From Paraphysomonas bandaiensis (lineage: Eukaryota > Chrysophyceae): a stretch of DNA of 64,000 nucleotides. Shown piece after piece: positions 34,560 to 45,990 of the stretch; positions within the stretch are counted from its first letter, which is position 1, and the number at the start of each line of letters is the position of its first letter. Location: assembly GCA_965644295.1 (NCBI GenBank), contig CBFFRP010000284.1:1-64000 (forward strand), in the 5' to 3' direction. Below the pieces are notes generated by a model that saw nothing but the letters and a program-made list of their open reading frames with translations, was not told the origin of the DNA and did no database searches. The position numbers were made by a program, and so were the translations under genes.

Positions 34560-35037
34560 ATACTATACGTTTATATATATTTCCATTTCCTCCATGCGTA
34601 CGTTATTTCGAATAATGAAAGTATTATAAAGCGTGAAAGTACAATTTACAATATTATATTATCCTATTGTGGTATAGTAGTGACTGTAAATTAATGGTAC
34701 ATTAATGCAGCGAATGAAATAGGTGATGTGTCATGGTAGTCTTTCTTGAAAGTAAGTTGTGTGCAACAATGCAAGGTTAAGATTTATGTGTAGAGTAAGA
34801 CTGACATCAGTGCAATATCCAAGTCTAACAGTAGACAGAAATTGACTCCTCTGCAATTTCAGTCAGAGAATATCTCTCCCGTAAAAAATTGTTTCGAATC
34901 TTTTAAAGAGAGTGAATGCTAATCACTGACTGAATTCTATAAATTTGCTGTCAAATAAGTGAATAAAATAAACGTACCGGGCCGGTTTGATCGCGTTGTG
35001 AATGTCTCATTGTTAGCAATAGGCGTTTAACAGTCAG

Positions 35038-35101
35038 CTATCAGTGCTTAACTCTGATATCCCACTATTTAACGCTACGAAAACTGCATGTGCGTCACCG
35101 C
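35038..35101 (-). repeat. Dispersed repeat (ATCAGAGTTAAGCAC family), copy 2
   Basis: Read on the minus strand, GACGCACATGCAGTTTTCG and GGGATATCAGAGTTAAGCAC match 42172-42243 with few differences. Copy 1 at 11988 shares the second half. Confidence 0.7.
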
Positions 35102-35203
35102 ACACTTTCGCTCTATCACACAAAGTAAAAGCGCGTTGAGCAAGGAGAACGTTGATATACCTGACATCTGTTAACTTCGGGATTTTTGAGTTTTTACCGG
35201 TGA

Positions 35204-35353
35204 ACTGGCCAGCAGGGCCTGGTAACCATTAATGACCCATTAATGGTAGTCCAGTTCCCGGCAATTATAATGGCATTAATGAAAAAAGTCCCGGCAATTA
35301 TAATGGCCATTAATGCCATTACCATTAATGGTTACCAGGCCCTGCTGGCCAGT
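35204..35353. mobile_element. MITE-like element with perfect 31-bp terminal inverted repeats
   Basis: The left end (35204-35234, ACTGGCCAGCAGGGCCTGGT...) and right end (35323-35353) are exact reverse complements. Inside are two direct copies of CCCGGCAATTATAATGGC with ATTAATG steps. It has no coding capacity. No target-site duplication is obvious. Confidence 0.85.
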
Positions 35354-37623
35354 ATGCTTGACTTCAGTAGGTAGCCCAATACCACGGATACCGTTGAGGT
35401 GGGCCCATTCCCCGATGCATATTTATCTGTTATTTCGTCAAGGCTCAAAGACGTCTACTACATAGGTGACACTTATATTAGTGTTACTTGTACCACACTA
35501 ATATTTGGCTATGAGTGAGCAGAACAATATCTGCTGACTATATATGAGGCTCACGTTAGTTTACCGGAGAAATATCCCCCAGAACACCACGAAAAGAAGG
35601 TGCAAGCCCGACGTTGTTGAGGGACAACTTTTATCTCATTAATTGAGTAAATAATAGGGCTACAATAATTAAGGCAATTCTAACCAGCTCCTAGATACAT
35701 AGACCACAGCAACGTTCTCGGCCATTTATTTTAACCTTGCACACGTGGCAGACACATTGCAATTCAATTAATTGGGACAGCAAGTAATAATTGCAATTAT
35801 AATTGACTACAACTTGTGTCTATTAATTGGTACGCAGCCCTGCTGGGTACAGCAAAAGAAACTCAATACACAATACTAGCAGTGTAGATTAAGGGGTACT
35901 TAGTTATTAATTACATACTGTATGATTCCCGCTAGTTATATTGCGTGATACATTATTAATTAAAGTGGAATTAATATTATTAATATTAGGACGATATTGC
36001 AGGTATATGGCAAGAGGTTTTAGACGATGAACAAGAAATCGAGGTAGATGTATTCGTCAATAAATAGTTACATAATAATCAAAAATGATAATGATGGGAG
36101 TACGTGGTGCAATCGTTAGTTATAAGACCTAACGATGGCGAAAGCATATCTTTAATAATGTCTCACACACTTTCAGCTCCAACAATTTCAAGCACTTTCT
36201 CTTTATTTTCTTCTTGATGCAAAATACCATAATATTGATATAGATGATGTAATTATTACGAGGGCTATTTCTGGATTGTAGAAGGTGATATAAAAACGCA
36301 GGCCTTATTATTTAAAAGTCTATAAAAACCTATAAATTCAATAATCAGCATGTAATTATTATAAATGCTTGGTTGCACCATGGTGCTCGCAGCGATGCAC
36401 AAGCAGTCCCGAGACGGTTGCCCGCCACTAGTCGTATATAGCAAGTCCAGTTATTAGTTTGTCTATAGATGTAAAACTAGTTTCTGTACACAACGGTTCT
36501 CATGTAATAATCAGATATTCTCTCTTTTATAAATGCATATACGGTTGAATAAGAATTATCTAAGCCTCAAAAACATATAGACAGAGTATATAGATATGTC
36601 ATCGAGATATTGACCACACGTTCATTTTCCAGAGGTATGGACACCATTTCATATATCTGCCCATTCCCAGTGTGGCCATAGCGCAAGATTGATTACTAAA
36701 TATAACGCTAAGATTTCTACTCAATCATCTACTCGTTCGTCATCTTAGCTCATCATTGTCTATGATACAATGAGTGCTCTCATACTTCCCCAACCGTGCT
36801 TGCCTTGACAAAGAGTACATGGGATATTTCATAGCCATACATGACTTATATATGCAATGTTTGTTTGTTTCCCATCCTTTGATTATGATTACGCGGGGTT
36901 TCTAGTGACCATACATGACTGAGTATACATGACGGAGTATAGAGCCTCGTGTGGCATTGACTGAGTCCTCCTTCCTCTTGAGTGTGTAAGGATCATACAA
37001 GTATCTTGTAGATCTTACTAGAGCATGCTTGTCAATCACATATGAAGGAGTATGCTATCTAGCCTACACTATGCATTAACACGCTACCACATGTACTAGA
37101 TATCCAGTAGGACACTCTACAGCAGAGTTTTGCAGAAATCGAGAAATACCCACATAATATATAGAAAAGCCCAGTTTTTGTCAATGAAATGAGTATAAAA
37201 ATCAACCATAGGAATACATGAATGTATTCTTTATATCCAAATACACATCAACCATTCTCCCTATGAACAATCCCATCTTTAATGTGCAACTGACGACTGA
37301 CGATATCATCATCAACCTCAACTAACTGTATACCGTCCCCTACAGACATCCCTTCTATCATATACACTATACATTCATACTATACACAACTATTACGTTA
37401 GACAATACAAGGGCTGATGGACTGTATATCCCTCACTTCCCCTCATCATCAAAAATTCTAATATGATGAATGATGCGTATATATATGTATGTATGTAGAG
37501 AGTGTCAAAACCTACTCAAGTCAAGCTGTTTCGCTCCTATATATATATATATAACCTCATCATACTATCATAATGATACTTGTTTAAATATATATGTAGA
37601 TATAAACAAATTATGTTTTATTA

Positions 37624-40600
37624 ATGAACAATATTGATCATATTGGGAATAAATTTCCACCACGTCCATCAAGGGCAACTGGCGATATATCGCCTCGTCC
37701 AACACCTCAATTAGATATGGATCATATGGTCCTAGAAATGGATTTATCTTTACTTGATTATAAATCTGTTGATGATTTTATATTCATGCAATCTTCTAGA
37801 TGTGATACACAAACACTCTTAAGAAATTTAACCCTACAATTAAAGGCATCAAGATCATTATTATCACTATCAAACTTCTTAACGTATGGATCAAATACAC
37901 GAGATACATTAAATAAAATTGTGGAATCAGCTAGTGCAATTATTAATGCTGAAAGAGTGTTTTTACTTGAAGTTGATACCAATACAGGTGAACTTTTTGT
38001 ATTTAATACTCGGGATAATTGCTCAAACAATATGACCATTCGAGTCAGTAATGGAATTGAATGTAAGTTTACAATGTCGCATTCCGCATTACTCATTGCT
38101 TTTGCAGGTGATGTACTGTCAGAAAGACAGGGTTGTATTATTAATGACGCCAAGTCTGATATTAGATGTAATACTGCTTTTTATGAAAACTTGGGCGTGC
38201 ACGTGACCAGCCTGATTTGTGTTCCTGTTGTTCTTTGCGATAAGGTATTAGGTACTTTACTCGCGGTGAATAAGCTTTCACCGGACTCTCATTTCACACA
38301 ATTTGAATTATATTGTTTGAGTAATGTCGCATGTAATGTGGCTGTGGCATTGGGGCAACGTGAACCCTCCTCAAGTTCTGGGGAGTCATCGATCCCTTCC
38401 CCACCCCCATTGACTAGTCTCGAGTCTGAAATGGAGGCAGCTATTGGTGTTCTAGTTGATGAAGCCTATTGTGCGCTACAGGCGGATAAAATATCCCTTT
38501 TCGTCTATCGCGGTTGCTCTAACCTCGTTTGTACGGTTTCTCCTGACATCAAGGGAATGGAGCTTCCTGTTGATGCCGGGATTGTGGGTATCACTTTCCG
38601 TAGCCGGACAGCTATTAACACTGCCAATGCGCGGGAGGATGTGAGGCACTACGCGGCAGTCGACAAGACATCTAATTACGAAACTGGCTCTCTACTGTCG
38701 TTTCCTGTGGTTGGTAGAAATGGGAATGCTCTCGGTGTGTTGCAGGCAGTCAATAAAAAAGACAGCACGCAATTCACGGCAGAAGATGAGCTTTACATGT
38801 CTGGGCTGTGCGTGCGTGTTGGAGAGATGATGGAGCGTGTGTATGAGGCCCGGAACGAGAAATCGTGCCGCCGGGTTGTTCGCCTACTTGGAGACTTTGC
38901 GGCGTGTACCACAGCGCGGACTCATGATGGTAACTACCTCGCACAGCTCTTAGATGAATCCAAACTGTATGCCAAAAACATTTCCAACTGCGATGGAGTA
39001 TATTTTTATTCTATAGCTCAATCTAAAGCTCAGAGCACCACAGCTAATGACGGTAGCAGTGACACTGCGGAATTGGTTCTCCAGATGTTACACCCAGATG
39101 AGCCGAATTCACCGCAGTCTACTGCCACTCGGGTCTCGGACGACGACAGATTTCACCGCAAGAGTGTATCGGATATTCCTGCTGCTGTACTGGAGGCGTT
39201 ACGGGAGGGACGAGTAAAAGAAGTTCCACTTAGCAATGAAAGGGGGGACACCTTTCTTCCTGGATTAGATGCTGCTACCGCAGTTGTGGTACCACTAGGC
39301 CTGAGCTCCAGTATACCCCTGGCACCGCAATTCAAGCTCCCAATAGATGTGGCGATCGCAGTGCGCCGGAGTAGTAGCCATAGATCGGATGATACGTGTG
39401 ACGAGTCTATCGCGCGGGCAGAAGTGAAAGTACTGCCTTTCTCTAAATTGGAGGTACACGGCCTATCTAGTATGGGACGCATTCTTGCCAATGCGCTGCA
39501 TATGTATGCGAAATTCAAGGAGCAGGAGCATCTCCGTACTATTCTTCACAACAATGGGATGCTTATGCGAGCGACACTGAACCAGATGGGTACAGTCTTC
39601 TTTGTGGTATCCTCCGGTGGACAAGTTTTAATATACAGCCGGTCTTTGTTACGTCTATTCGGGTGCACTGAAGCGGATATGAAGCAGCCCTTGGATGTGG
39701 TTTTGTCCGATCGTAGCCCCGCGTTCATGGCGGACATGAAGGAATGTCTCCGTAGTAACTCCTCATTGGAGAGAAAAGGGGTCAAGATATTCACTACTGC
39801 ATTCCCCCAAGGTGTAATGGTTGATTATGAGATGGTCGAGGATACGTCCGATTATAGGTTTGGGAAGAAGCAAACAAGCTCCGTTCATGGACTCCCTATG
39901 CCTTCCTCCGGGGTACGACCACGATGCATTCGTGTGTGTGTGCGCGTTCTGGGGGAAACTGAAGTGTTCGCAGGCGAGGACAGTGGTGATGTGTGTTCTT
40001 CAATTAGTCGGCCTAACTCTTTTGTCTTGGCTGAGTCCAGTAGTAGTAGGGACCTAAGCCGTGTACCCTCCCGCAAACCTAGCGCCAAGTCTGGTGAGCT
40101 TATACGCTCCCCGCGATCTTTTAATGCATCTGATGCTGCGGAGCTGGAACTGCTATGTACGTATGAGTTTAATGTGCTCAAGATCAGAAGCCATGAAGTC
40201 CTACGCCATGCGGTGATAACTCTATTTGACAAGACAGTTAACGTCCCTGAGTTGAATATATCTCGGAACCAGTTATATGCTTACATTGCTGAAATCGACA
40301 AAAATTATCGCAACAACCCTTTTCATAATTTTTACCATGCAGTGTGTGTGACTCATTTCATATTTATGCTTATGAAAGAAACATCGGCAAAAAGCCATTT
40401 GAACAGCGAGTTGATGGAGTTCTGCATGTTACTGAGCGCAGTCGCTCATGACGTAGATCACCCAGGGAACACGAACCTATTTGAAATAAATAGTGGGTCT
40501 GAGTTGGCATTGCGCTACAATGACACTGGAGTATTGGAGAATCACCACTGCGCTACCGCGTTCCGTCTCATGCAATTACCAGGCCTGGATATATTCGGGC

Positions 40601-41073
40601 AACTTAGCTTTGCCCAAAAAGCTTTTGCCCGTAAAACGATTATTTCATGCATATTGGCCACCGACATGGCTTTGCATGTTGGCCTGGTGGAAGAGATGGC
40701 AGCCCGGACTGGTCGGGAGTGGATTATTGACACTCCAACAGAGAAATTGTTTTATGGTAAAATTCTTCTGCACTGTGCGGATCTATCAAACCCAGTGCGG
40801 CCGTTTTATCTTTCAAAGGAATGGGCAAGTCGAGTGTCAGAGGAGTTCAATAGCCAAGGCGAAATTGAGAAAGCTAACGGATTACCACTCTCAACATTTT
40901 TGCTTACTCCTGATACCAAAACTTTAGCTAAGAATGAAATATATTTCAGTGGGCAGGTCGTCGCCCCTATGTGGAGAAGTTTGGCAACCCTCTTCCCATC
41001 AGTTGACCATCTTGTTGTCCAGATCAATGGGAATGTAGAGTCATGGAAAGAATTGCTATATAGTTTAGAGTAG
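37624..41073 (+). CDS. GAF-domain 3',5'-cyclic nucleotide phosphodiesterase
   Basis: This is a 1149-aa protein in a single exon. Two tandem GAF domains (~80-245 and ~270-410) carry NKxxF-like motifs (VNKLSPDSHF and VNKKDSTQF), the layout of PDE2/5/6/10/11 allosteric regions. A third, less clear region follows, and a PAS-like block around 660-740 (NQMGTVFFVVSSGGQVLIYS). The C-terminal catalytic HD domain has HNFYHAV (H901), HDVDHPGN (H942), and HCADLSNP (H1050, D1053), i.e. the metal ligands and general acid of class I PDEs. It hydrolyses cAMP and/or cGMP; specificity cannot be read. No membrane helices are seen, so probably cytosolic. A (GTAT)n/TA tract lies 70-150 bp upstream. Lack of introns contrasts with its neighbours. 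Confidence 0.93.
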   Translation: MNNIDHIGNKFPPRPSRATGDISPRPTPQLDMDHMVLEMDLSLLDYKSVDDFIFMQSSRCDTQTLLRNLTLQLKASRSLLSLSNFLTYGSNTRDTLNKIVESASAIINAERVFLLEVDTNTGELFVFNTRDNCSNNMTIRVSNGIECKFTMSHSALLIAFAGDVLSERQGCIINDAKSDIRCNTAFYENLGVHVTSLICVPVVLCDKVLGTLLAVNKLSPDSHFTQFELYCLSNVACNVAVALGQREPSSSSGESSIPSPPPLTSLESEMEAAIGVLVDEAYCALQADKISLFVYRGCSNLVCTVSPDIKGMELPVDAGIVGITFRSRTAINTANAREDVRHYAAVDKTSNYETGSLLSFPVVGRNGNALGVLQAVNKKDSTQFTAEDELYMSGLCVRVGEMMERVYEARNEKSCRRVVRLLGDFAACTTARTHDGNYLAQLLDESKLYAKNISNCDGVYFYSIAQSKAQSTTANDGSSDTAELVLQMLHPDEPNSPQSTATRVSDDDRFHRKSVSDIPAAVLEALREGRVKEVPLSNERGDTFLPGLDAATAVVVPLGLSSSIPLAPQFKLPIDVAIAVRRSSSHRSDDTCDESIARAEVKVLPFSKLEVHGLSSMGRILANALHMYAKFKEQEHLRTILHNNGMLMRATLNQMGTVFFVVSSGGQVLIYSRSLLRLFGCTEADMKQPLDVVLSDRSPAFMADMKECLRSNSSLERKGVKIFTTAFPQGVMVDYEMVEDTSDYRFGKKQTSSVHGLPMPSSGVRPRCIRVCVRVLGETEVFAGEDSGDVCSSISRPNSFVLAESSSSRDLSRVPSRKPSAKSGELIRSPRSFNASDAAELELLCTYEFNVLKIRSHEVLRHAVITLFDKTVNVPELNISRNQLYAYIAEIDKNYRNNPFHNFYHAVCVTHFIFMLMKETSAKSHLNSELMEFCMLLSAVAHDVDHPGNTNLFEINSGSELALRYNDTGVLENHHCATAFRLMQLPGLDIFGQLSFAQKAFARKTIISCILATDMALHVGLVEEMAARTGREWIIDTPTEKLFYGKILLHCADLSNPVRPFYLSKEWASRVSEEFNSQGEIEKANGLPLSTFLLTPDTKTLAKNEIYFSGQVVAPMWRSLATLFPSVDHLVVQINGNVESWKELLYSLE

Positions 41074-42730
41074 CCCATTTACTCAATTAATTTTTCGGCT
41101 TAGTGGATTTTGTTTGCGAATGATCAAGTTATCACTGCGGAATTGTATGCAATGATTGTAATTGCGAGATTATTTTTCTGCTTAGCAGGTGGTAGATACT
41201 AGATGCTGATCGTATATCCTTATCCAGAATTACACTTATAGTAAGTAGCTAGCTGGTGTGGTGTCGTTGCCATCTTTATTTGCTATGTTCAGCTTTTCGC
41301 GAAATAAAGTTGAAATAGGTTACTTAATATATAATGTTATCATAATCAATGTTTTGAATAATTCACGCTTGTCTTTTTCCATGACTCTGCCAATCATAGT
41401 GAAGTATACTATGATTCATACTTGTATTTAATGATAAATAGAAATTATATCTCGAAGTAATAACAAAGCACCCGATTGTCATCTGGGTGACAATGCTGCT
41501 ACTGTTCATAACGATGCTTTCGAAAAGGTAGTCGTTAAATTTCAAAGTGGCAGCGAAGTCTCACTTACGTGGACGGAAAGGGATTAAATTAAAATGCTTG
41601 CGCTCAATGAGTATAAAGAAGAATTTGATGACAGTGAAAGTCTAGCTCACAATGACAACACAGCGCAACGTTTGATTGATGGAAACAGCACAGGCAGAAA
41701 AAACGAGCACGTGTTACAAAGAAAACTCGATATCGTAGCATGAAGCAGGTACACACCACAACCAATAAGATTGAAAGATTATTCAGTAGAGCTATAATTA
41801 CTATTGTTATGACTGATATGCGCAGGAGTACGACTTGTTGGCATGAATCGCCACCCCTGGAGTGAAATTCCAGCAGTTGAGCAACTTGTCAATCTATGTT
41901 GACAGCTAATGTACAGCCACTTGAAAACGTAGTTTAATACCAATTTATTGCAATTCAATAACACTTAAATTTATACTATACTAAAGTACGGTTGTCCATC
42001 TCTGCTCTACATGACCACAATTGTTGTGAAAAGCAAGAGTTGTTATCACATCTCGCATTGATCACACACCTGAAGTATCTGAAGTTAGTATATGTCCGGT
42101 ACATCAACATTCTACTTGCTCACTGCGTTTGCGTTGTGTGCAAGAGCAAACGTGGTTGCACTTTGGTGCTTACGTTGACGCACAAGCAGCTTTCGTAGCG
42201 CTGAATAGTAGGATATCAGAGAGTTAAGCACTAGTTAGTTAAATTGCAATGATGCTGCAGCAGATCTGACTCCTACGTGGCTATTGCAAATAATAAGTGA
42301 TTCACTACATAGAGCTAAAAACATGAATTACTATATCCAGGAATTCATCTGGATATATACAGGGAGCTTGCTTTTGATATGAGCCTCTCACACACGTAAA
42401 TGATATGTACCAGAACAACACTGTGCGACAAGGGTTCATGTGATACATTCTGTAATAGCTTTATACTATAAATTGGTGACAAAGATCGAAAAAAAAACTG
42501 ACACCATGATATGTGACATTAGTATAAATAAACTAAATGGAACAGAACTGATCATATCTTTAAGCAACCCAAACTACAAACTGACAAAAGTTTTTTAACA
42601 CCACTCTTAATCAGTTCGTCGTATCACGCGAAAGCTAAGTATGTCAGCATCTTACATGCACATATTAAACGGTAGATGTAACAAAAGGAACAACAAAAAT
42701 TAGAAATGAGGGTAAGTAAGTCGATTCCAG
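41074..42730. other. Intergenic stretch with dispersed repeat
   Basis: It contains copy 3 of the ATCAGAGTTAAGCAC family near 42172-42243. A 49-aa frame at 41594-41743 (MLALNEYKEEFDDSE...) has no recognised domain and is not supported further. Confidence 0.5.
42172..42243 (+). repeat. Dispersed repeat (ATCAGAGTTAAGCAC family), copy 3
   Basis: GACGCACAAGCAGCTTTCG and GATATCAGAGAGTTAAGCAC match the minus strand of 35038-35101. The segment after it (TTAGTTAAAT) matches copy 1 at 11988-12025. Confidence 0.7.
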
Positions 42731-44040
42731 TCACAACACCAGTGACAGTACTACGGGTGATCTCCTGGCCATTGTGAAAGCATTTCCGCTCCGCAATCTC
42801 TTGTGAATAGCAATCTCAGTATAAGAAAACGATGTCAAGGAATGCAAACGAAATACCCGGTAGCACTGCCTGTCAAAAACAGCTGCTAGTTCGCTGAGAA
42901 CAGTGTCGTTCTGAACCTTGTACATCGCCTTCTTACATGGGTCGTGAGGGTATATGCGGTTCTGCGTAATCATTGTGGTGAAGTTGCCTTCAGTGACCAC
43001 TCCCATGACAGTGCAGTCCTCTGGAGATTGTACAGGCATCATGTCGAAAGCACGAAACTGTAACAACGCGATCACATCCTTACACGAAGTATCCGGGGAG
43101 ACAGTGATTGGAGAGTTCAGTTTCAGCTCACTTCCGCGGCGAGATGCCCACCAGGCCCCCATGTGCACCTCCGTATAGGAGCCCTCGTCGACGACAACCA
43201 TCCATGAGTCGTTCAGGAACTTGGTCATGTAGTTGCGTACGGATCAGGGAGTATGACCACACAGCGCTGACCCTCACTCAGTTCCTTGGCGGCCTGGAGA
43301 GCCGCGGCCATAGCCGTCCCACTGCTGCCGCGGCAAAGTAGGCCTTCTTCGCGTACAAGGCAGCGAGGCATAACAAAGCTGGGCCGGTCCTCGCTTTTCA
43401 TCCAGTGGGCCACTACTGTGCGATCTAGCACCCTAGGGATGAAGTCATATCATATGCCTCCCACTTGATACATTGAGTGTTCGTCAGCGTTTAGCTCAGG
43501 CGGCTGAGCAAGGATACTACCATAAGGGTCAACTCCCACTACGTTTATTCGGGTTGAGTTCCTTGAGACGACGAGCTATACCAGTAATGGTACCTCCTGT
43601 ACCTGCCCCAACAACCAGCATATCCGCCTTTACCTCACATTACTCCCGGATCTCCTTGTAGTGTGCCATGGGATTGTTGGGGTTAAGATACGGATCTACA
43701 ATGTGGCTATTTGGGACACCGATATGACTATATGGACCGCTAAAGGCTGCTTCATTAGAAGTACCTATAGTTTCCGCTCCTAGAGCCTTCAATACATTGA
43801 CCATCTCCTTGAATATTATTTCAGGCATGGTTATAATCATTCAGTATCCCATAACAGCTGCAGTTCATGCAAGATCAATCCCAGTATTACCACTCGTGGA
43901 CTCAATCAAGTCTTCATATGCCCCATCCGTTCTGTATCTTCCACTATTCTCTTTCCAATCCAATCTTTGACTGTTCCATTAGTATGAAAGAACTGACATT
44001 TAGCTAATAACTCAAACTTGAGACCCTCGTATTGATCCGG
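42731..44040 (-). pseudogene. Cystathionine beta-synthase pseudogene
   Basis: Minus-strand pieces in changing frames line up end to end with cystathionine beta-synthase, the PLP enzyme joining serine and homocysteine. In order: [13 protein letters not shown] with the PLP lysine in [111 protein letters not shown] and [12 protein letters not shown]-terminal CBS-domain part (VIALLQFRAFDMMPV, VMGVVTEGNF) follows. At least seven lesions break it: stops near 43878, 43842, 43641 and 43452 and frame changes near 43906, 43548 and 43228. It shows no introns, so it may be a retrocopy or an old intronless gene. The N-terminus is missing. Confidence 0.88.
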
Positions 44041-44330
44041 TAGGTAGATCCATAACGTGACATACTGTGAGATCATATGATTAATGTGTGAGGTATGATA
44101 GTGTGTGTATGGGGTTATGAGGAATATGAGAGTGTAGATTGAGATAGTTTGTATTGATATGCCATCTGTATGATGACCAGCAGTGTGATGGATAGATGGA
44201 TGACTAGATGAATGAGAGGAGAAGATCACCATATCCTGTGCACATATCCATACCTACCTACAGCAGCAGAGTACCTGCCTACCTACACGTATATATATAT
44301 ACATAAGTACGTACGTACCTATCTACCTAC

Positions 44331-45245
44331 CTACATACATACATACATGCATACATACGTACATACATACATACATACATACATACATACATACATACAT
44401 ACATACATACATACATACATACATACATACATACATACATACATACATGCATACATACATACATACATACATACATACATACATACATACATACATACAT
44501 ACATACATACATACATACATACATACATACATACATACATACATACATACATACATACATACATACATACATACATACATACATACATACATACATACAT
44601 ACATACATACATACATACGTACATACATACATACATACATACATGCATACATACATACATACATACATACATACATACATACATACATACATACATACAT
44701 ACATACATACATACATACATACATACATACATACATACATACATACATACATACATACATACATACATACATACATACATACATACATACATACATACAT
44801 ACATACATACACATGCATACATACATACATACATACGTACATACATACATACATACATACATACATACATACATACATACATACATACATACATACATAC
44901 ATACATACATGCATACATACATACATACATACATACATACATACATACATACATACATACATACATACATACATACATACATACATACATACATACATAC
45001 ATACATACATACATACATACATACATACATACATACATACATACATACATACATACATACATACATACATACATACATACATACATACATACATACATAC
45101 ATACATACATACATACATACATACATACATACATACATACATACATACATACATACATACATACATACATACATACATACATACATGCATACATACATAC
45201 ATACATACATACATACATACATACATACATACATACATACATACA

Positions 45246-45279
<34 letters not shown>

Positions 45280-45673
45280 CATACATACATACATACATAC
45301 ATACATACATACATACATACATACATACATACATACATACATACATACATACATACATACATACATACATACATACATACATACATACATACATACATAC
45401 ATACATACATACATACATACATACATACATACATACATACATACATACATACATACATACATACATACATACATACATACATACATACATACATACATAC
45501 ATACATACATACATACATACATACATACATACATACATACATACATACATACATACATACATACATACATACATACATACATACATACATACATACATAC
45601 ATACATACATACATACATACATACATACATACATACATACATACATACATACATACATACATACATACATACA

Positions 45674-45705
<32 letters not shown>

Positions 45706-45890
45706 ATACATACATACATACATACATACATACATACATACATACATACATACATACATACATACATACATACATACATACATACATACATACATACATA
45801 CATACATACATACATACATACATACATACATACATACATACATACATACATACATACATACATACATACATACATACATACATACATACA

Positions 45891-45922
<32 letters not shown>

Positions 45923-45968
45923 ATACATACATACATACATACATACATACATACATACATACATACAT
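44331..45968 (+). repeat. 1.64-kb (CATA)n microsatellite array
   Basis: About 400 tetranucleotide units, almost pure, with rare CATG and CGTA variants and phase breaks near 45273, 45702 and 45920. Because 4 and 3 are coprime, it reads open in several frames on both strands; those frames are not genes. Confidence 0.99.
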
Positions 45969-45990
45969 GTCCACAAATCTCCTTGTTTGA

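Larger units (their letters stand above)
34560..37623. other. 3-kb gene-poor stretch with MITE and dispersed repeat
   Basis: No gene is supported. It holds a reverse copy of the ATCAGAGTTAAGCAC repeat (35038-35101), a 150-bp MITE (35204-35353), and TA/TATG tracts (37475-37560) just before the phosphodiesterase gene. The rest is AT-rich and unassigned. Confidence 0.6.

Noticed and set aside
42731-44040. Reassigned stop codons (TAA as Gln, TGA as sense) to rescue the cystathionine beta-synthase
   Set aside because: Intact neighbours use TAA, TAG and TGA as normal stops, and frame changes would still remain.
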